A DNA stretch of 29,227 nucleotides from Tritrichomonas musculus. Its lineage: Eukaryota; Parabasalia; Tritrichomonadida; Tritrichomonadidae. Shown in pieces: positions 1 through 10,320 of the stretch (the stretch's first letter is position 1; every line of letters starts with the position of its first letter). Location of the stretch: NCBI GenBank assembly GCA_039105265.1, contig JAPFFF010000242.1, positions 1 through 29,227 on the forward strand, written 5' to 3'. A program made the translations under genes and the position numbers. The notes under the pieces are model-generated. The model searched no databases. It saw only the letters and a list, made by a program, of their open reading frames with translations, and had not been told where the DNA came from.

Positions 1-450
1 TGCAGTTCTCGTTGAATCTGATGATTCAACTGCAGTTCTCGTTGCATCTGATGATTCAACTGCAGTTCTCGTTGCATCTGATGATTCAACTGCAGTTGTC
101 GTTGCATCTGATGATTCAACTGCAGTTCTTGTTTCATCTTATTATTAAACTGCAGTTCTCGTTGCATCTGATGATTCAACTGCAGTTCTCGTTGCATCTG
201 ATGATTCAACTGCAGTTGTCGTTGCATCTGATGATTCAACTGCAGTTCTCGTTGCATCTGATGATTCAACTGCAGTTCTCGTTGCATCTGATGATTCAAC
301 TGCAGTTCTTGTTTCATCTTATTATTAAACTGCAGTTCTCGTTGAATCTGATGATTCAACTGCAGTTGTCGTTGCATCTGATGATTCAACTGCAGTTGTC
401 GTTGCATCTGATGATTCAACTGCAGTTCTCGTTGAATCTGATGATTCAAC

Positions 451-600
451 TGTAGTTCTCGTTGCATCTGATGATTCAACTGCAGTTCTCGTTGAATCTG
501 ATGATTCAACTGTAGTTCTCGTTGAATCTGATGATTCAACTGCAGTTCTCGTTGAATCTGATGATTCAACTGTAGTTCTCGTTGAATCTGATGGTTCAAC
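451..600 (+). repeat. Five-monomer TGTAG module (150 bp), first of 16 full copies
   Basis: Order of monomers: T3 with C15; A15; T3 with A15; A15; T3 with A15 and G24. The T3 monomers thus sit 60 bp apart, and the last one always carries G24 (ATGGTT). Full copies start at 451, 2011, 2461, 6271, 9631, 11071, 14101, 16321, 17161, 17881, 18331, 21571, 22621, 26311, 27361 and 27811. Shortened versions end at 1711 and 5281. The copy is often preceded by two G8 monomers and an A15 monomer, and in most cases followed by two A15 monomers and a T10 monomer. It is the most frequent fixed module in the window and a good anchor for aligning the higher-order repeats. Confidence 0.9.
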
Positions 601-1080
601 TGCAGTTCTCGTTGAATCTGATGATTCAACTGCAGTTCTCGTTGAATCTGATGATTCAACTGCAGTTCTTGTTGCATCTGATGATTCAACTGCAGTTCTC
701 GTTGAATCTGATGATTCAACTGTAGTTCTCGTTGCATCTGATGATTCAACTGCAGTTCTCGTTGAATCTGATGGTTCAACTGCAGTTCTCGTTGCATCTG
801 ATGATTCAACTGCAGTTCTCGTTGAATCTGATGATTCAACTGCAGTTCTCGTTGCATCTGATGATTCAACTGCAGTTCTCGTTGCATCTGATGATTCAAC
901 TGCAGTTCTCGTTGAATCTGATGATTCAACTGCAGTTCTCGTTGCATCTGATGATTCAACTGCAGTTCTCGTTGCATCTGATGATTCAACTGCAGTTCTC
1001 GTTGAATCTGATGATTCAACTGCAGTTCTCGTTGAATCTGATGATTCAACTGCAGTTCTCGTTGCATCTGATGATTCAAC

Positions 1081-1230
1081 TGCAGTTCTTGTTGAATCTT
1101 ATTATTAAACTGCAGTTCTTGTTGAATCTTATTATTAAACTGCAGTTCTCGTTGAATCTGATGATTAAACTGCAGTTCTCGTTGAATCTTATGATTAAAC
1201 TGCAGTTCTTGTTGAATCTTATTATTAAAC
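1081..1230 (+). repeat. AT-rich variant block, five-monomer form
   Basis: Five consecutive A15 monomers ending in TTAAAC. States at positions 20/23/27 run TTA, TTA, GGA, TGA, TTA, whereas the ordinary monomer is GGC. This is the only copy of the block with five monomers rather than four; the doubled first TTA monomer (1081 and 1111) suggests a one-monomer duplication here or loss elsewhere. Confidence 0.88.
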
Positions 1231-1980
1231 TGCAGTTCTCGTTGCATCTGATGATTCAACTGCAGTTCTCGTTGCATCTGATGATTCAACTGCAGTTCTC
1301 GTTGCATCTGATGATTCAACTGCAGTTCTCGTTGCATCTGATGATTCAACTGCAGTTGTCGTTGCATCTGATGATTCAACTGCAGTTCTCGTTGAATCTG
1401 ATGATTCAACTGCAGTTGTCGTTGCATCTGATGATTCAACTGCAGTTGTCGTTGCATCTGATGATTCAACTGCAGTTGTCGTTGCATCTGATGATTCAAC
1501 TGCAGTTGTCGTTGCATCTGATGATTCAACTGCAGTTCTCGTTGAATCTGATGATTCAACTGCAGTTGTCGTTGCATCTGATGATTCAACTGCAGTTCTC
1601 GTTGCATCTGATGATTCAACTGCAGTTCTCGTTGAATCTGATGATTCAACTGTAGTTCTCGTTGAATCTGATGATTCAACTGCAGTTCTCGTTGAATCTG
1701 ATGATTCAACTGTAGTTCTCGTTGAATCTGATGGTTCAACTGCAGTTCTCGTTGCATCTGATGATTCAACTGCAGTTCTCGTTGAATCTGATGATTCAAC
1801 TGCAGTTCTTGTTGCATCTGATGATTCAACTGCAGTTCTCGTTGAATCTGATGATTCAACTGCAGTTCTCGTTGCATCTGATGATTCAACTGCAGTTCTC
1901 GTTGAATCTGATGATTCAACTGCAGTTGTCGTTGCATCTGATGATTCAACTGCAGTTGTCGTTGCATCTGATGATTCAAC

Positions 1981-4110
1981 TGCAGTTCTCGTTGAATCTG
2001 ATGATTCAACTGTAGTTCTCGTTGCATCTGATGATTCAACTGCAGTTCTCGTTGAATCTGATGATTCAACTGTAGTTCTCGTTGAATCTGATGATTCAAC
2101 TGCAGTTCTCGTTGAATCTGATGATTCAACTGTAGTTCTCGTTGAATCTGATGGTTCAACTGCAGTTCTCGTTGAATCTGATGATTCAACTGCAGTTCTC
2201 GTTGAATCTGATGATTCAACTGCAGTTCTTGTTGCATCTGATGATTCAACTGCAGTTCTTGTTTCATCTGATGATTCAACTGCAGTTCTCGTTGAATCTT
2301 ATTATTAAACTGCAGTTCTCGTTGCATCTGATGATTCAACTGCAGTTCTCGTTGCATCTGATGATTCAACTGCAGTTCTCGTTGCATCTGATGATTCAAC
2401 TGCAGTTGTCGTTGCATCTGATGATTCAACTGCAGTTCTCGTTGAATCTGATGATTCAACTGTAGTTCTCGTTGCATCTGATGATTCAACTGCAGTTCTC
2501 GTTGAATCTGATGATTCAACTGTAGTTCTCGTTGAATCTGATGATTCAACTGCAGTTCTCGTTGAATCTGATGATTCAACTGTAGTTCTCGTTGAATCTG
2601 ATGGTTCAACTGCAGTTCTCGTTGAATCTGATGATTCAACTGCAGTTCTCGTTGAATCTGATGATTCAACTGCAGTTCTTGTTGCATCTGATGATTCAAC
2701 TGCAGTTCTCGTTGAATCTGATGATTCAACTGTAGTTCTCGTTGCATCTGATGATTCAACTGCAGTTCTCGTTGAATCTGATGATTCAACTGTAGTTCTC
2801 GTTGCATCTGATGATTCAACTGCAGTTCTCGTTGAATCTGATGGTTCAACTGCAGTTCTCGTTGAATCTGATGATTCAACTGCAGTTCTCGTTGCATCTG
2901 ATGATTCAACTGCAGTTCTCGTTGCATCTGATGATTCAACTGCAGTTGTCGTTGCATCTGATGATTCAACTGCAGTTCTCGTTGAATCTGATGATTCAAC
3001 TGCAGTTCTCGTTGCATCTGATGATTCAACTGCAGTTCTCGTTGCATCTGATGATTCAACTGCAGTTGTCGTTGCATCTGATGATTCAACTGCAGTTCTC
3101 GTTGAATCTGATGGTTCAACTGCAGTTCTCGTTGAATCTGATGATTCAACTGCAGTTCTTATTTCATCTGATGATTCAACTGCAGTTCTCGTTGCATCTG
3201 ATGATTCAACTGCAGTTCTCGTTGAATCTGATGATTCAACTGCAGTTCTCGTTGCATCTGATGATTCAACTGCAGTTCTCGTTGCATCTGATGATTCAAC
3301 TGCAGTTCTCGTTGAATCTGATGATTCAACTGCAGTTCTTGTTTCATCTTATTATTAAACTTCAGTTCTCGTTGAATCTGATGATTCAACTGCAGTTCTC
3401 GTTGCATCTGATGATTCAACTGCAGTTCTCGTTGCATCTGATGATTCAACTGCAGTTCTCGTTGCATCTGATGATTCAACTGCAGTTCTCGTTGCATCTG
3501 ATGATTCAACTGTAGTTCTCGTTGCATCTGATGATTCAACTGCAGTTCTCGTTGAATCTGATGATTCAACTGTAGTTCTCGTTGCATCTGATGATTCAAC
3601 TGCAGTTCTCGTTGAATCTGATGGTTCAACTGCAGTTCTCGTTGCATCTGATGATTCAACTGCAGTTCTCGTTGAATCTGATGATTCAACTGCAGTTCTC
3701 GTTGCATCTGATGATTCAACTGCAGTTCTCGTTGAATCTGATGATTCAACTGCAGTTCTCGTTGAATCTGATGATTCAACTGCAGTTCTCGTTGAATCTG
3801 ATGATTCAACTGCAGTTCTCGCTGCATCTGATGATTCAACTGCAGTTCTCGTTGCATCTGATGATTCAACTGCAGTTCTCGCTGCATCTGATGATTCAAC
3901 TGCAGTTCTCGTTGCATCTGATGATTCAACTGCAGTTCTCGTTGCATCTGATGATTCAACTGCAGTTCTTGTTGCATCTGATGGTTCAACTGCAGTTGTC
4001 GTTGAATCTGATGATTCAACTGCAGTTCTCGCTGCATCTGATGATTCAACTGCAGTTCTCGTTGCATCTGATGATTCAACTGCAGTTCTCGTTGCATCTG
4101 ATGATTCAAC
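1981..4110 (+). repeat. Block A, first copy (repeated at +15,870 bp)
   Basis: These 71 monomers recur at 17851-19980 at a constant offset of 15,870 bp. By eye I found one base difference, C8 versus G8 in the monomers at 2371 and 18241. Two rare private variants are shared and confirm the pairing: the TTATTTC monomer (3151 and 19021) and the TTCAG monomer (3361 and 19231). Similarity is lost upstream at the monomer at 1951 and downstream just after the TACAG start of the monomer at 4111. The 3811-4110 end of this block overlaps the short-period sub-array. Confidence 0.9.
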
Positions 4111-4950
4111 TACAGTTGTCGTTGAATCTGATGATTCAACTGCAGTTCTTGTTGCATCTGATGGTTCAACTGCAGTTGTCGTTGAATCTGATGATTCAAC
4201 TGCAGTTCTCGTTGCATCTGATGGTTCAACTGCAGTTCTCGTTGCATCTGATGATTCAACTGCAGTTCTCGTTGCATCTGATGATTCAACTACAGTTGTC
4301 GTTGCATCTGATGATTCAACTGCAGTTCTCGTTGCATCTGATGATTCAACTACAGTTCTCGTTGAATCTGATGATTCAACTGCAGTTCTCGTTGCATCTG
4401 ATGATTCAACTGCAGTTCTCGCTGCATCTGATGATTCAACTACAGTTGTCGTTGAATCTGATGATTCAACTGCAGTTCTCGCTGCATCTGATGATTCAAC
4501 TGCAGTTCTCGTTGCATCTGATGATTCAACTGCAGTTCTCGTTGCATCTGATGATTCAACTGCAGTTCTCGTTGCATCTGATGGTTCAACTGCAGTTGTC
4601 GTTGAATCTGATGATTCAACTGCAGTTCTCGCTGCATCTGATGATTCAACTGCAGTTCTCGCTGCATCTGATGATTCAACTGCAGTTCTCGTTGCATCTG
4701 ATGATTCAACTGCAGTTCTCGTTGCATCTGATGATTCAACTGCAGTTCTTGTTGCATCTGATGGTTCAACTGCAGTTGTCGTTGAATCTGATGATTCAAC
4801 TGCAGTTCTCGCTGCATCTGATGATTCAACTGCAGTTCTCGTTGCATCTGATGATTCAACTGCAGTTCTTGTTGCATCTGATGGTTCAACTGCAGTTGTC
4901 GTTGAATCTGATGATTCAACTGCAGTTCTCGCTGCATCTGATGATTCAAC
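3811..4950 (+). repeat. Short-period sub-array rich in GCTG and TACAG monomers
   Basis: This stretch has its own texture. C12 monomers (GCTGCATC) occur at 3811, 3871, 4021, 4411, 4471, 4621, 4651, 4801 and 4921. A pair made of a T10+G24 monomer followed by a G8+A15 monomer recurs at 3961, 4141, 4741 and 4861, with a variant pair at 4561. Four of the window's nine TACAG monomers are here (4111, 4291, 4351, 4441). Local periods of 120-180 bp can be seen. Fragments reappear at 19681-19980 and 28561-28800 only. No AT-rich (TTAAAC) monomer occurs between 3361 and 5790, the longest such gap in the window. This looks like a recent local expansion inside block A. Confidence 0.8.
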
Positions 4951-5490
4951 TGCAGTTCTCGTTGCATCTGATGATTCAACTGCAGTTCTCGTTGCATCTG
5001 ATGATTCAACTGCAGTTCTCGTTGCATCTGATGATTCAACTGCAGTTGTCGTTGCATCTGATGATTCAACTGCAGTTCTCGTTGCATCTGATGATTCAAC
5101 TGCAGTTCTCGTTGAATCTGATGATTCAACTGCAGTTCTCGTTGCATCTGATGATTCAACTGCAGTTCTCGTTGCATCTGATGATTCAACTGCAGTTCTC
5201 GTTGCATCTGATGATTCAACTGTAGTTCTCGTTGAATCTGATGATTCAACTGCAGTTCTCGTTGAATCTGATGATTCAACTGTAGTTCTCGTTGAATCTG
5301 ATGGTTCAACTGCAGTTCTCGTTGAATCTGATGATTCAACTGCAGTTCTCGTTGAATCTGATGATTCAACTGCAGTTCTTGTTGCATCTGATGATTCAAC
5401 TGCAGTTCTCGTTGAATCTGATGATTCAACTGTAGTTCTCGTTGCATCTGATGATTCAACTGCAGTTCTCGTTGAATCTGATGATTCAAC

Positions 5491-7590
5491 TGTAGTTCTC
5501 GTTGCATCTGATGATTCAACTGCAGTTCTCGTTGAATCTGATGGTTCAACTGCAGTTCTCGTTGCATCTGATGATTCAACTGCAGTTCTCGTTGAATCTG
5601 ATGATTCAACTGCAGTTCTCGTTGCATCTGATGATTCAACTGCAGTTCTCGTTGCATCTGATGATTCAACTGCAGTTCTCGTTGCATCTGATGATTCAAC
5701 TGCAGTTCTCGTTGAATCTGATGATTCAACTGCAGTTCTCGTTGAATCTGATGATTCAACTGCAGTTCTCGTTGCATCTGATGATTCAACTGCAGTTCTT
5801 GTTGAATCTTATTATTAAACTGCAGTTCTCGTTGAATCTTATGATTAAACTGCAGTTCTCGTTGAATCTTATGATTAAACTGCAGTTCTTGTTGAATCTT
5901 ATTATTAAACTGCAGTTCTCGTTGCATCTGATGATTCAACTGCAGTTCTCGTTGCATCTGATGATTCAACTGCAGTTCTCGTTGCATCTGATGATTCAAC
6001 TGCAGTTCTCGTTGCATCTGATGATTCAACTGCAGTTCTCGTTGAATCTGATGATTCAACTGCAGTTCTTGTTGCATCTGATGATTCAACTGCAGTTCTC
6101 GTTGAATCTGATGATTCAACTGCAGTTCTCGTTGCATCTGATGATTCAACTGCAGTTCTCGTTGAATCTGATGATTCAACTGCAGTTGTCGTTGCATCTG
6201 ATGATTCAACTGCAGTTGTCGTTGCATCTGATGATTCAACTGCAGTTCTCGTTGAATCTGATGATTCAACTGTAGTTCTCGTTGCATCTGATGATTCAAC
6301 TGCAGTTCTCGTTGAATCTGATGATTCAACTGTAGTTCTCGTTGAATCTGATGATTCAACTGCAGTTCTCGTTGAATCTGATGATTCAACTGTAGTTCTC
6401 GTTGAATCTGATGGTTCAACTGCAGTTCTCGTTGAATCTGATGATTCAACTGCAGTTCTCGTTGAATCTGATGATTCAACTGCAGTTCTTGTTGCATCTG
6501 ATGATTCAACTGCAGTTCTTGTTTCATCTGATGATTCAACTGCAGTTCTCGTTGAATCTTATTATTAAACTGCAGTTCTCGTTGCATCTGATGATTCAAC
6601 TGCAGTTCTCGTTGCATCTGATGATTCAACTGCAGTTGTCGTTGCATCTGATGATTCAACTGCAGTTGTCGTTGCATCTGATGATTCAACTGCAGTTCTC
6701 GTTGAATCTGATGATTCAACTGCAGTTCTCGTTGAATCTGATGATTCAACTGCAGTTCTCGTTGAATCTGATGATTCAACTGCAGTTCTCGTTGCATCTG
6801 ATGATTCAACTGCAGTTCTCGTTGCATCTGATGATTCAACTGCAGTTCTCGTTGAATCTGATGATTCAACTGCAGTTCTCGTTGCATCTGATGATTCAAC
6901 TGCAGTTCTCGTTGCATCTGATGATTCAACTGCAGTTCTCGTTGCATCTGATGATTCAACTGCAGTTCTCGTTGCATCTGATGATTCAACTGCAGTTCTC
7001 GTTGCATCTGATGATTCAACTGCAGTTCTTGTTTCATCTGATGATTCAACTGCAGTTCTCGTTGCATCTGATGATTCAACTGCAGTTCTCGTTGAATCTG
7101 ATGATTCAACTGAAGTTCTCGTTGAATCTGATGATTCAACTGCAGTTCTCGTTGCATCTGATGATTCAACTGCAGTTCTCGTTGAATCTGATGATTCAAC
7201 TGCAGTTCTCGTTGCATCTGATGATTCAACTGCAGTTCTCGTTGCATCTGATGATTCAACTGCAGTTCTCGTTGCATCTGATTATTCAACTGCAGTTCTT
7301 GTTTCATCTTATTATTAAACTGCAGTTCTCGTTGAATCTTATTATTAAACTGCAGTTCTCGTTGAATCTGATGATTCAACTGCAGTTCTCGTTGCATCTG
7401 ATGATTCAACTGCAGTTCTCGTTGAATCTGATGATTCAACTGCAGTTGTCGTTGAATCTGATGATTCAACTGCAGTTCTCGTTGCATCTGATTATTCAAC
7501 TGCAGTTCTTGTTTCATCTTATTATTAAACTGCAGTTCTCGTTGAATCTTATTATTAAACTGCAGTTCTCGTTGAATCTGATGATTCAAC
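5491..7590 (+). repeat. Block B, first copy (repeated at +16,350 bp)
   Basis: These 70 monomers recur at 21841-23940, offset 16,350 bp, with two differences found by eye: C15/A15 in the monomers at 6571 and 22921, and C8/G8 at 6901 and 23251. The rare TGAAG monomer occurs only at 7111 and 23461, exactly this offset apart. After 7590 the second copy lacks one monomer, later regains one, and alignment then continues to about 8100. The offset differs from that of block A by 480 bp (16 monomers), so copy-number change happened between the two blocks after or during duplication. Confidence 0.9.
5791..5910 (+). repeat. AT-rich variant block, TGA-TGA lineage
   Basis: Four A15 monomers with positions 20/23/27 reading TTA, TGA, TGA, TTA. 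The two middle monomers are alike here, as in the copies at 22141 and 26881; the other copies have GGA then TGA. Lies inside block B and is flanked by ordinary monomers. Confidence 0.88.
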
Positions 7591-7680
7591 TGCAGTTCTC
7601 GTTGCATCTGATGATTCAACTGCAGTTCTCGTTGAATCTGATGATTCAACTGCAGTTCTCGTTGAATCTGATGATTCAAC
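7261..7680 (+). repeat. Tandem duplication of 7 monomers (210 bp)
   Basis: Monomers 7261-7470 are repeated at 7471-7680. The first six match and the seventh differs at position 8 (G versus C). Each copy opens with the rare ATTATTCAAC monomer (T23 but C27), followed by two TTAAAC monomers. The same arrangement is seen at 23611-24000, where the second copy has lost one C15 monomer. Confidence 0.85.
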
Positions 7681-9870
7681 TGCAGTTGTCGTTGCATCTG
7701 ATGATTCAACTGCAGTTCTCGTTGAATCTGATGATTCAACTGCAGTTCTCGTTGCATCTGATGATTCAACTGCAGTTCTCGTTGCATCTGATGATTCAAC
7801 TGCAGTTCTTGTTGCATCTGATGATTCAACTGCAGTTCTCGTTGAATCTGATGATTCAACTGCAGTTCTTGTTTCATCTTATTATTAAACTGCAGTTCTC
7901 GCTGCATCTGATGATTCAACTGCAGTTCTCGTTGCATCTGATGATTCAACTGCAGTTCTTGTTTCATCTTATTATTAAACTGCAGTTCTCGCTGCATCTG
8001 ATGATTCAACTGCAGTTCTCGTTGCATCTGATGATTCAACTGCAGTTCTCGTTGCATCTGATGATTCAACTACAGTTCTCGTTGCATCTGATGATTCAAC
8101 TGCAGTTCTTGTTTCATCTTATTATTAAACTGCAGTTCTCGCTGCATCTGATGATTCAACTGCAGTTCTCGTTGCATCTGATGATTCAACTGCAGTTCTC
8201 GTTGAATCTGATGATTCAACTGCAGTTCTCGTTGCATCTTATTATTAAACTGCAGTTCTCGTTGCATCTGATGATTCAACTGCAGTTCTCGTTGCATCTG
8301 ATGATTCAACTGCAGTTCTCGTTGAATCTGATGATTCAACTGCAGTTCTCGTTGCATCTGATGATTCAACTGCAGTTCTCGTTGAATCTGATGATTCAAC
8401 TGCAGTTCTCGTTGCATCTGATGATTCAACTGCAGTTCTCGTTGCATCTGATGATTCAACTGCAGTTCTCGTTGAATCTGATGGTTCAACTGCAGTTGTC
8501 GTTGAATCTGATGATTCAACTGCAGTTCTCGTTGCATCTGATGATTCAACTGCAGTTCTCGTTGCATCTGATGATTCAACTGCAGTTCTCGTTGAATCTG
8601 ATGATTCAACTGCAGTTCTCGTTGAATCTGATGATTCAACTGTAGTTCTCGTTGCATCTGATGATTCAACTGCAGTTCTCGTTGCATCTGATGATTCAAC
8701 TGCAGTTCTCGTTGAATCTGATGATTCAACTGCAGTTCTCGTTGAATCTGATGATTCAACTGCAGTTCTCGCTGTATCTGATGATTCAACTGCAGTTCTC
8801 GTTGCATCTGATGATTCAACTGCAGTTCTCGTTGCATCTGATGATTCAACTGCAGTTCTTGTTGCATCTTATTATTAAACTGCAGTTCTCGTTGCATCTG
8901 ATGATTCAACTGCAGTTCTCGTTGCATCTGATGATTCAACTGCAGTTCTCGTTGAATCTGATGGTTCAACTGCAGTTCTCGTTGAATCTGATGGTTCAAC
9001 TGCAGTTCTCGTTGAATCTGATGATTCAACTGTAGTTCTCGTTGCATCTGATGATTCAACTGCAGTTCTCGTTGCATCTGATGATTCAACTGCAGTTCTC
9101 GTTGAATCTGATGATTCAACTGCAGTTCTCGTTGAATCTGATGATTCAACTGCAGTTCTCGTTGCATCTGATGATTCAACTGCAGTTCTCGTTGCATCTG
9201 ATGATTCAACTGCAGTTGTCGTTGCATCTGATGATTCAACTGCAGTTCTTGTTTCATCTTATTATTAAACTGCAGTTCTCGTTGCATCTGATGATTCAAC
9301 TGCAGTTCTCGTTGCATCTGATGATTCAACTGCAGTTGTCGTTGCATCTGATGATTCAACTGCAGTTCTCGTTGCATCTGATGATTCAACTGCAGTTCTC
9401 GTTGCATCTGATGATTCAACTGCAGTTCTTGTTTCATCTTATTATTAAACTGCAGTTCTCGTTGAATCTGATGATTCAACTGCAGTTCTCGTTGCATCTG
9501 ATGATTCAACTGCAGTTCTCGTTGAATCTGATGATTCAACTGCAGTTGTCGTTGCATCTGATGATTCAACTGCAGTTGTCGTTGCATCTGATGATTCAAC
9601 TGCAGTTCTCGTTGAATCTGATGATTCAACTGTAGTTCTCGTTGCATCTGATGATTCAACTGCAGTTCTCGTTGAATCTGATGATTCAACTGTAGTTCTC
9701 GTTGAATCTGATGATTCAACTGCAGTTCTCGTTGAATCTGATGATTCAACTGTAGTTCTCGTTGAATCTGATGGTTCAACTGCAGTTCTCGTTGAATCTG
9801 ATGATTCAACTGCAGTTCTCGTTGAATCTGATGATTCAACTGCAGTTCTTGTTGCATCTGATGATTCAAC
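7681..9870 (+). repeat. Block C, first copy (repeated at +4,470 bp)
   Basis: These 73 monomers recur at 12151-14340, offset 4,470 bp. The only difference I found is C15/A15 in the monomers at 8551 and 13021. The unique double variant GCTGTATC is shared (8761 and 13231), as is the TACAG monomer (8071 and 12541). The offset of 149 monomers is one estimate of the HOR period. The 3' part overlaps the 1,440-bp tandem duplication. Confidence 0.9.
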
Positions 9871-10200
9871 TGCAGTTCTCGTTGAATCTGATGATTCAAC
9901 TGTAGTTCTCGTTGCATCTGATGATTCAACTGCAGTTCTCGTTGAATCTGATGATTCAACTGTAGTTCTCGTTGCATCTGATGATTCAACTGCAGTTCTC
10001 GTTGAATCTGATGGTTCAACTGCAGTTCTCGTTGCATCTGATGATTCAACTGCAGTTCTCGTTGAATCTGATGATTCAACTGCAGTTCTCGTTGCATCTG
10101 ATGATTCAACTGCAGTTGTCGTTGCATCTGATGATTCAACTGCAGTTCTCGTTGAATCTGATGATTCAACTGCAGTTCTCGTTGCATCTGATGATTCAAC

Positions 10201-10320
10201 TGCAGTTCTTGTTGAATCTTATTATTAAACTGCAGTTCTCGTTGAATCTGATGATTAAACTGCAGTTCTCGTTGAATCTTATGATTAAACTGCAGTTCTT
10301 GTTGAATCTTATTATTAAAC
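10201..10320 (+). repeat. AT-rich variant block, GGA-TGA lineage
   Basis: Four A15 monomers with positions 20/23/27 reading TTA, GGA, TGA, TTA. First of the two copies inside the 1,440-bp tandem duplication. Confidence 0.87.

Noticed and set aside
1081-1230. AT-rich block as an inserted mobile element or origin
   Set aside because: It keeps the 30-bp phase and differs from ordinary monomers only at the usual variable positions, so it is a variant form of the same monomer.
12-8645. Series of plus-strand open frames encoding an LQFSLHLMIQ repeat, candidates for a hydrophobic repetitive protein
   Set aside because: They begin at in-repeat codons and end wherever a TGTAG monomer occurs. Their ends follow the satellite modules, the variant sites are mostly non-synonymous, and no unique coding sequence flanks them.
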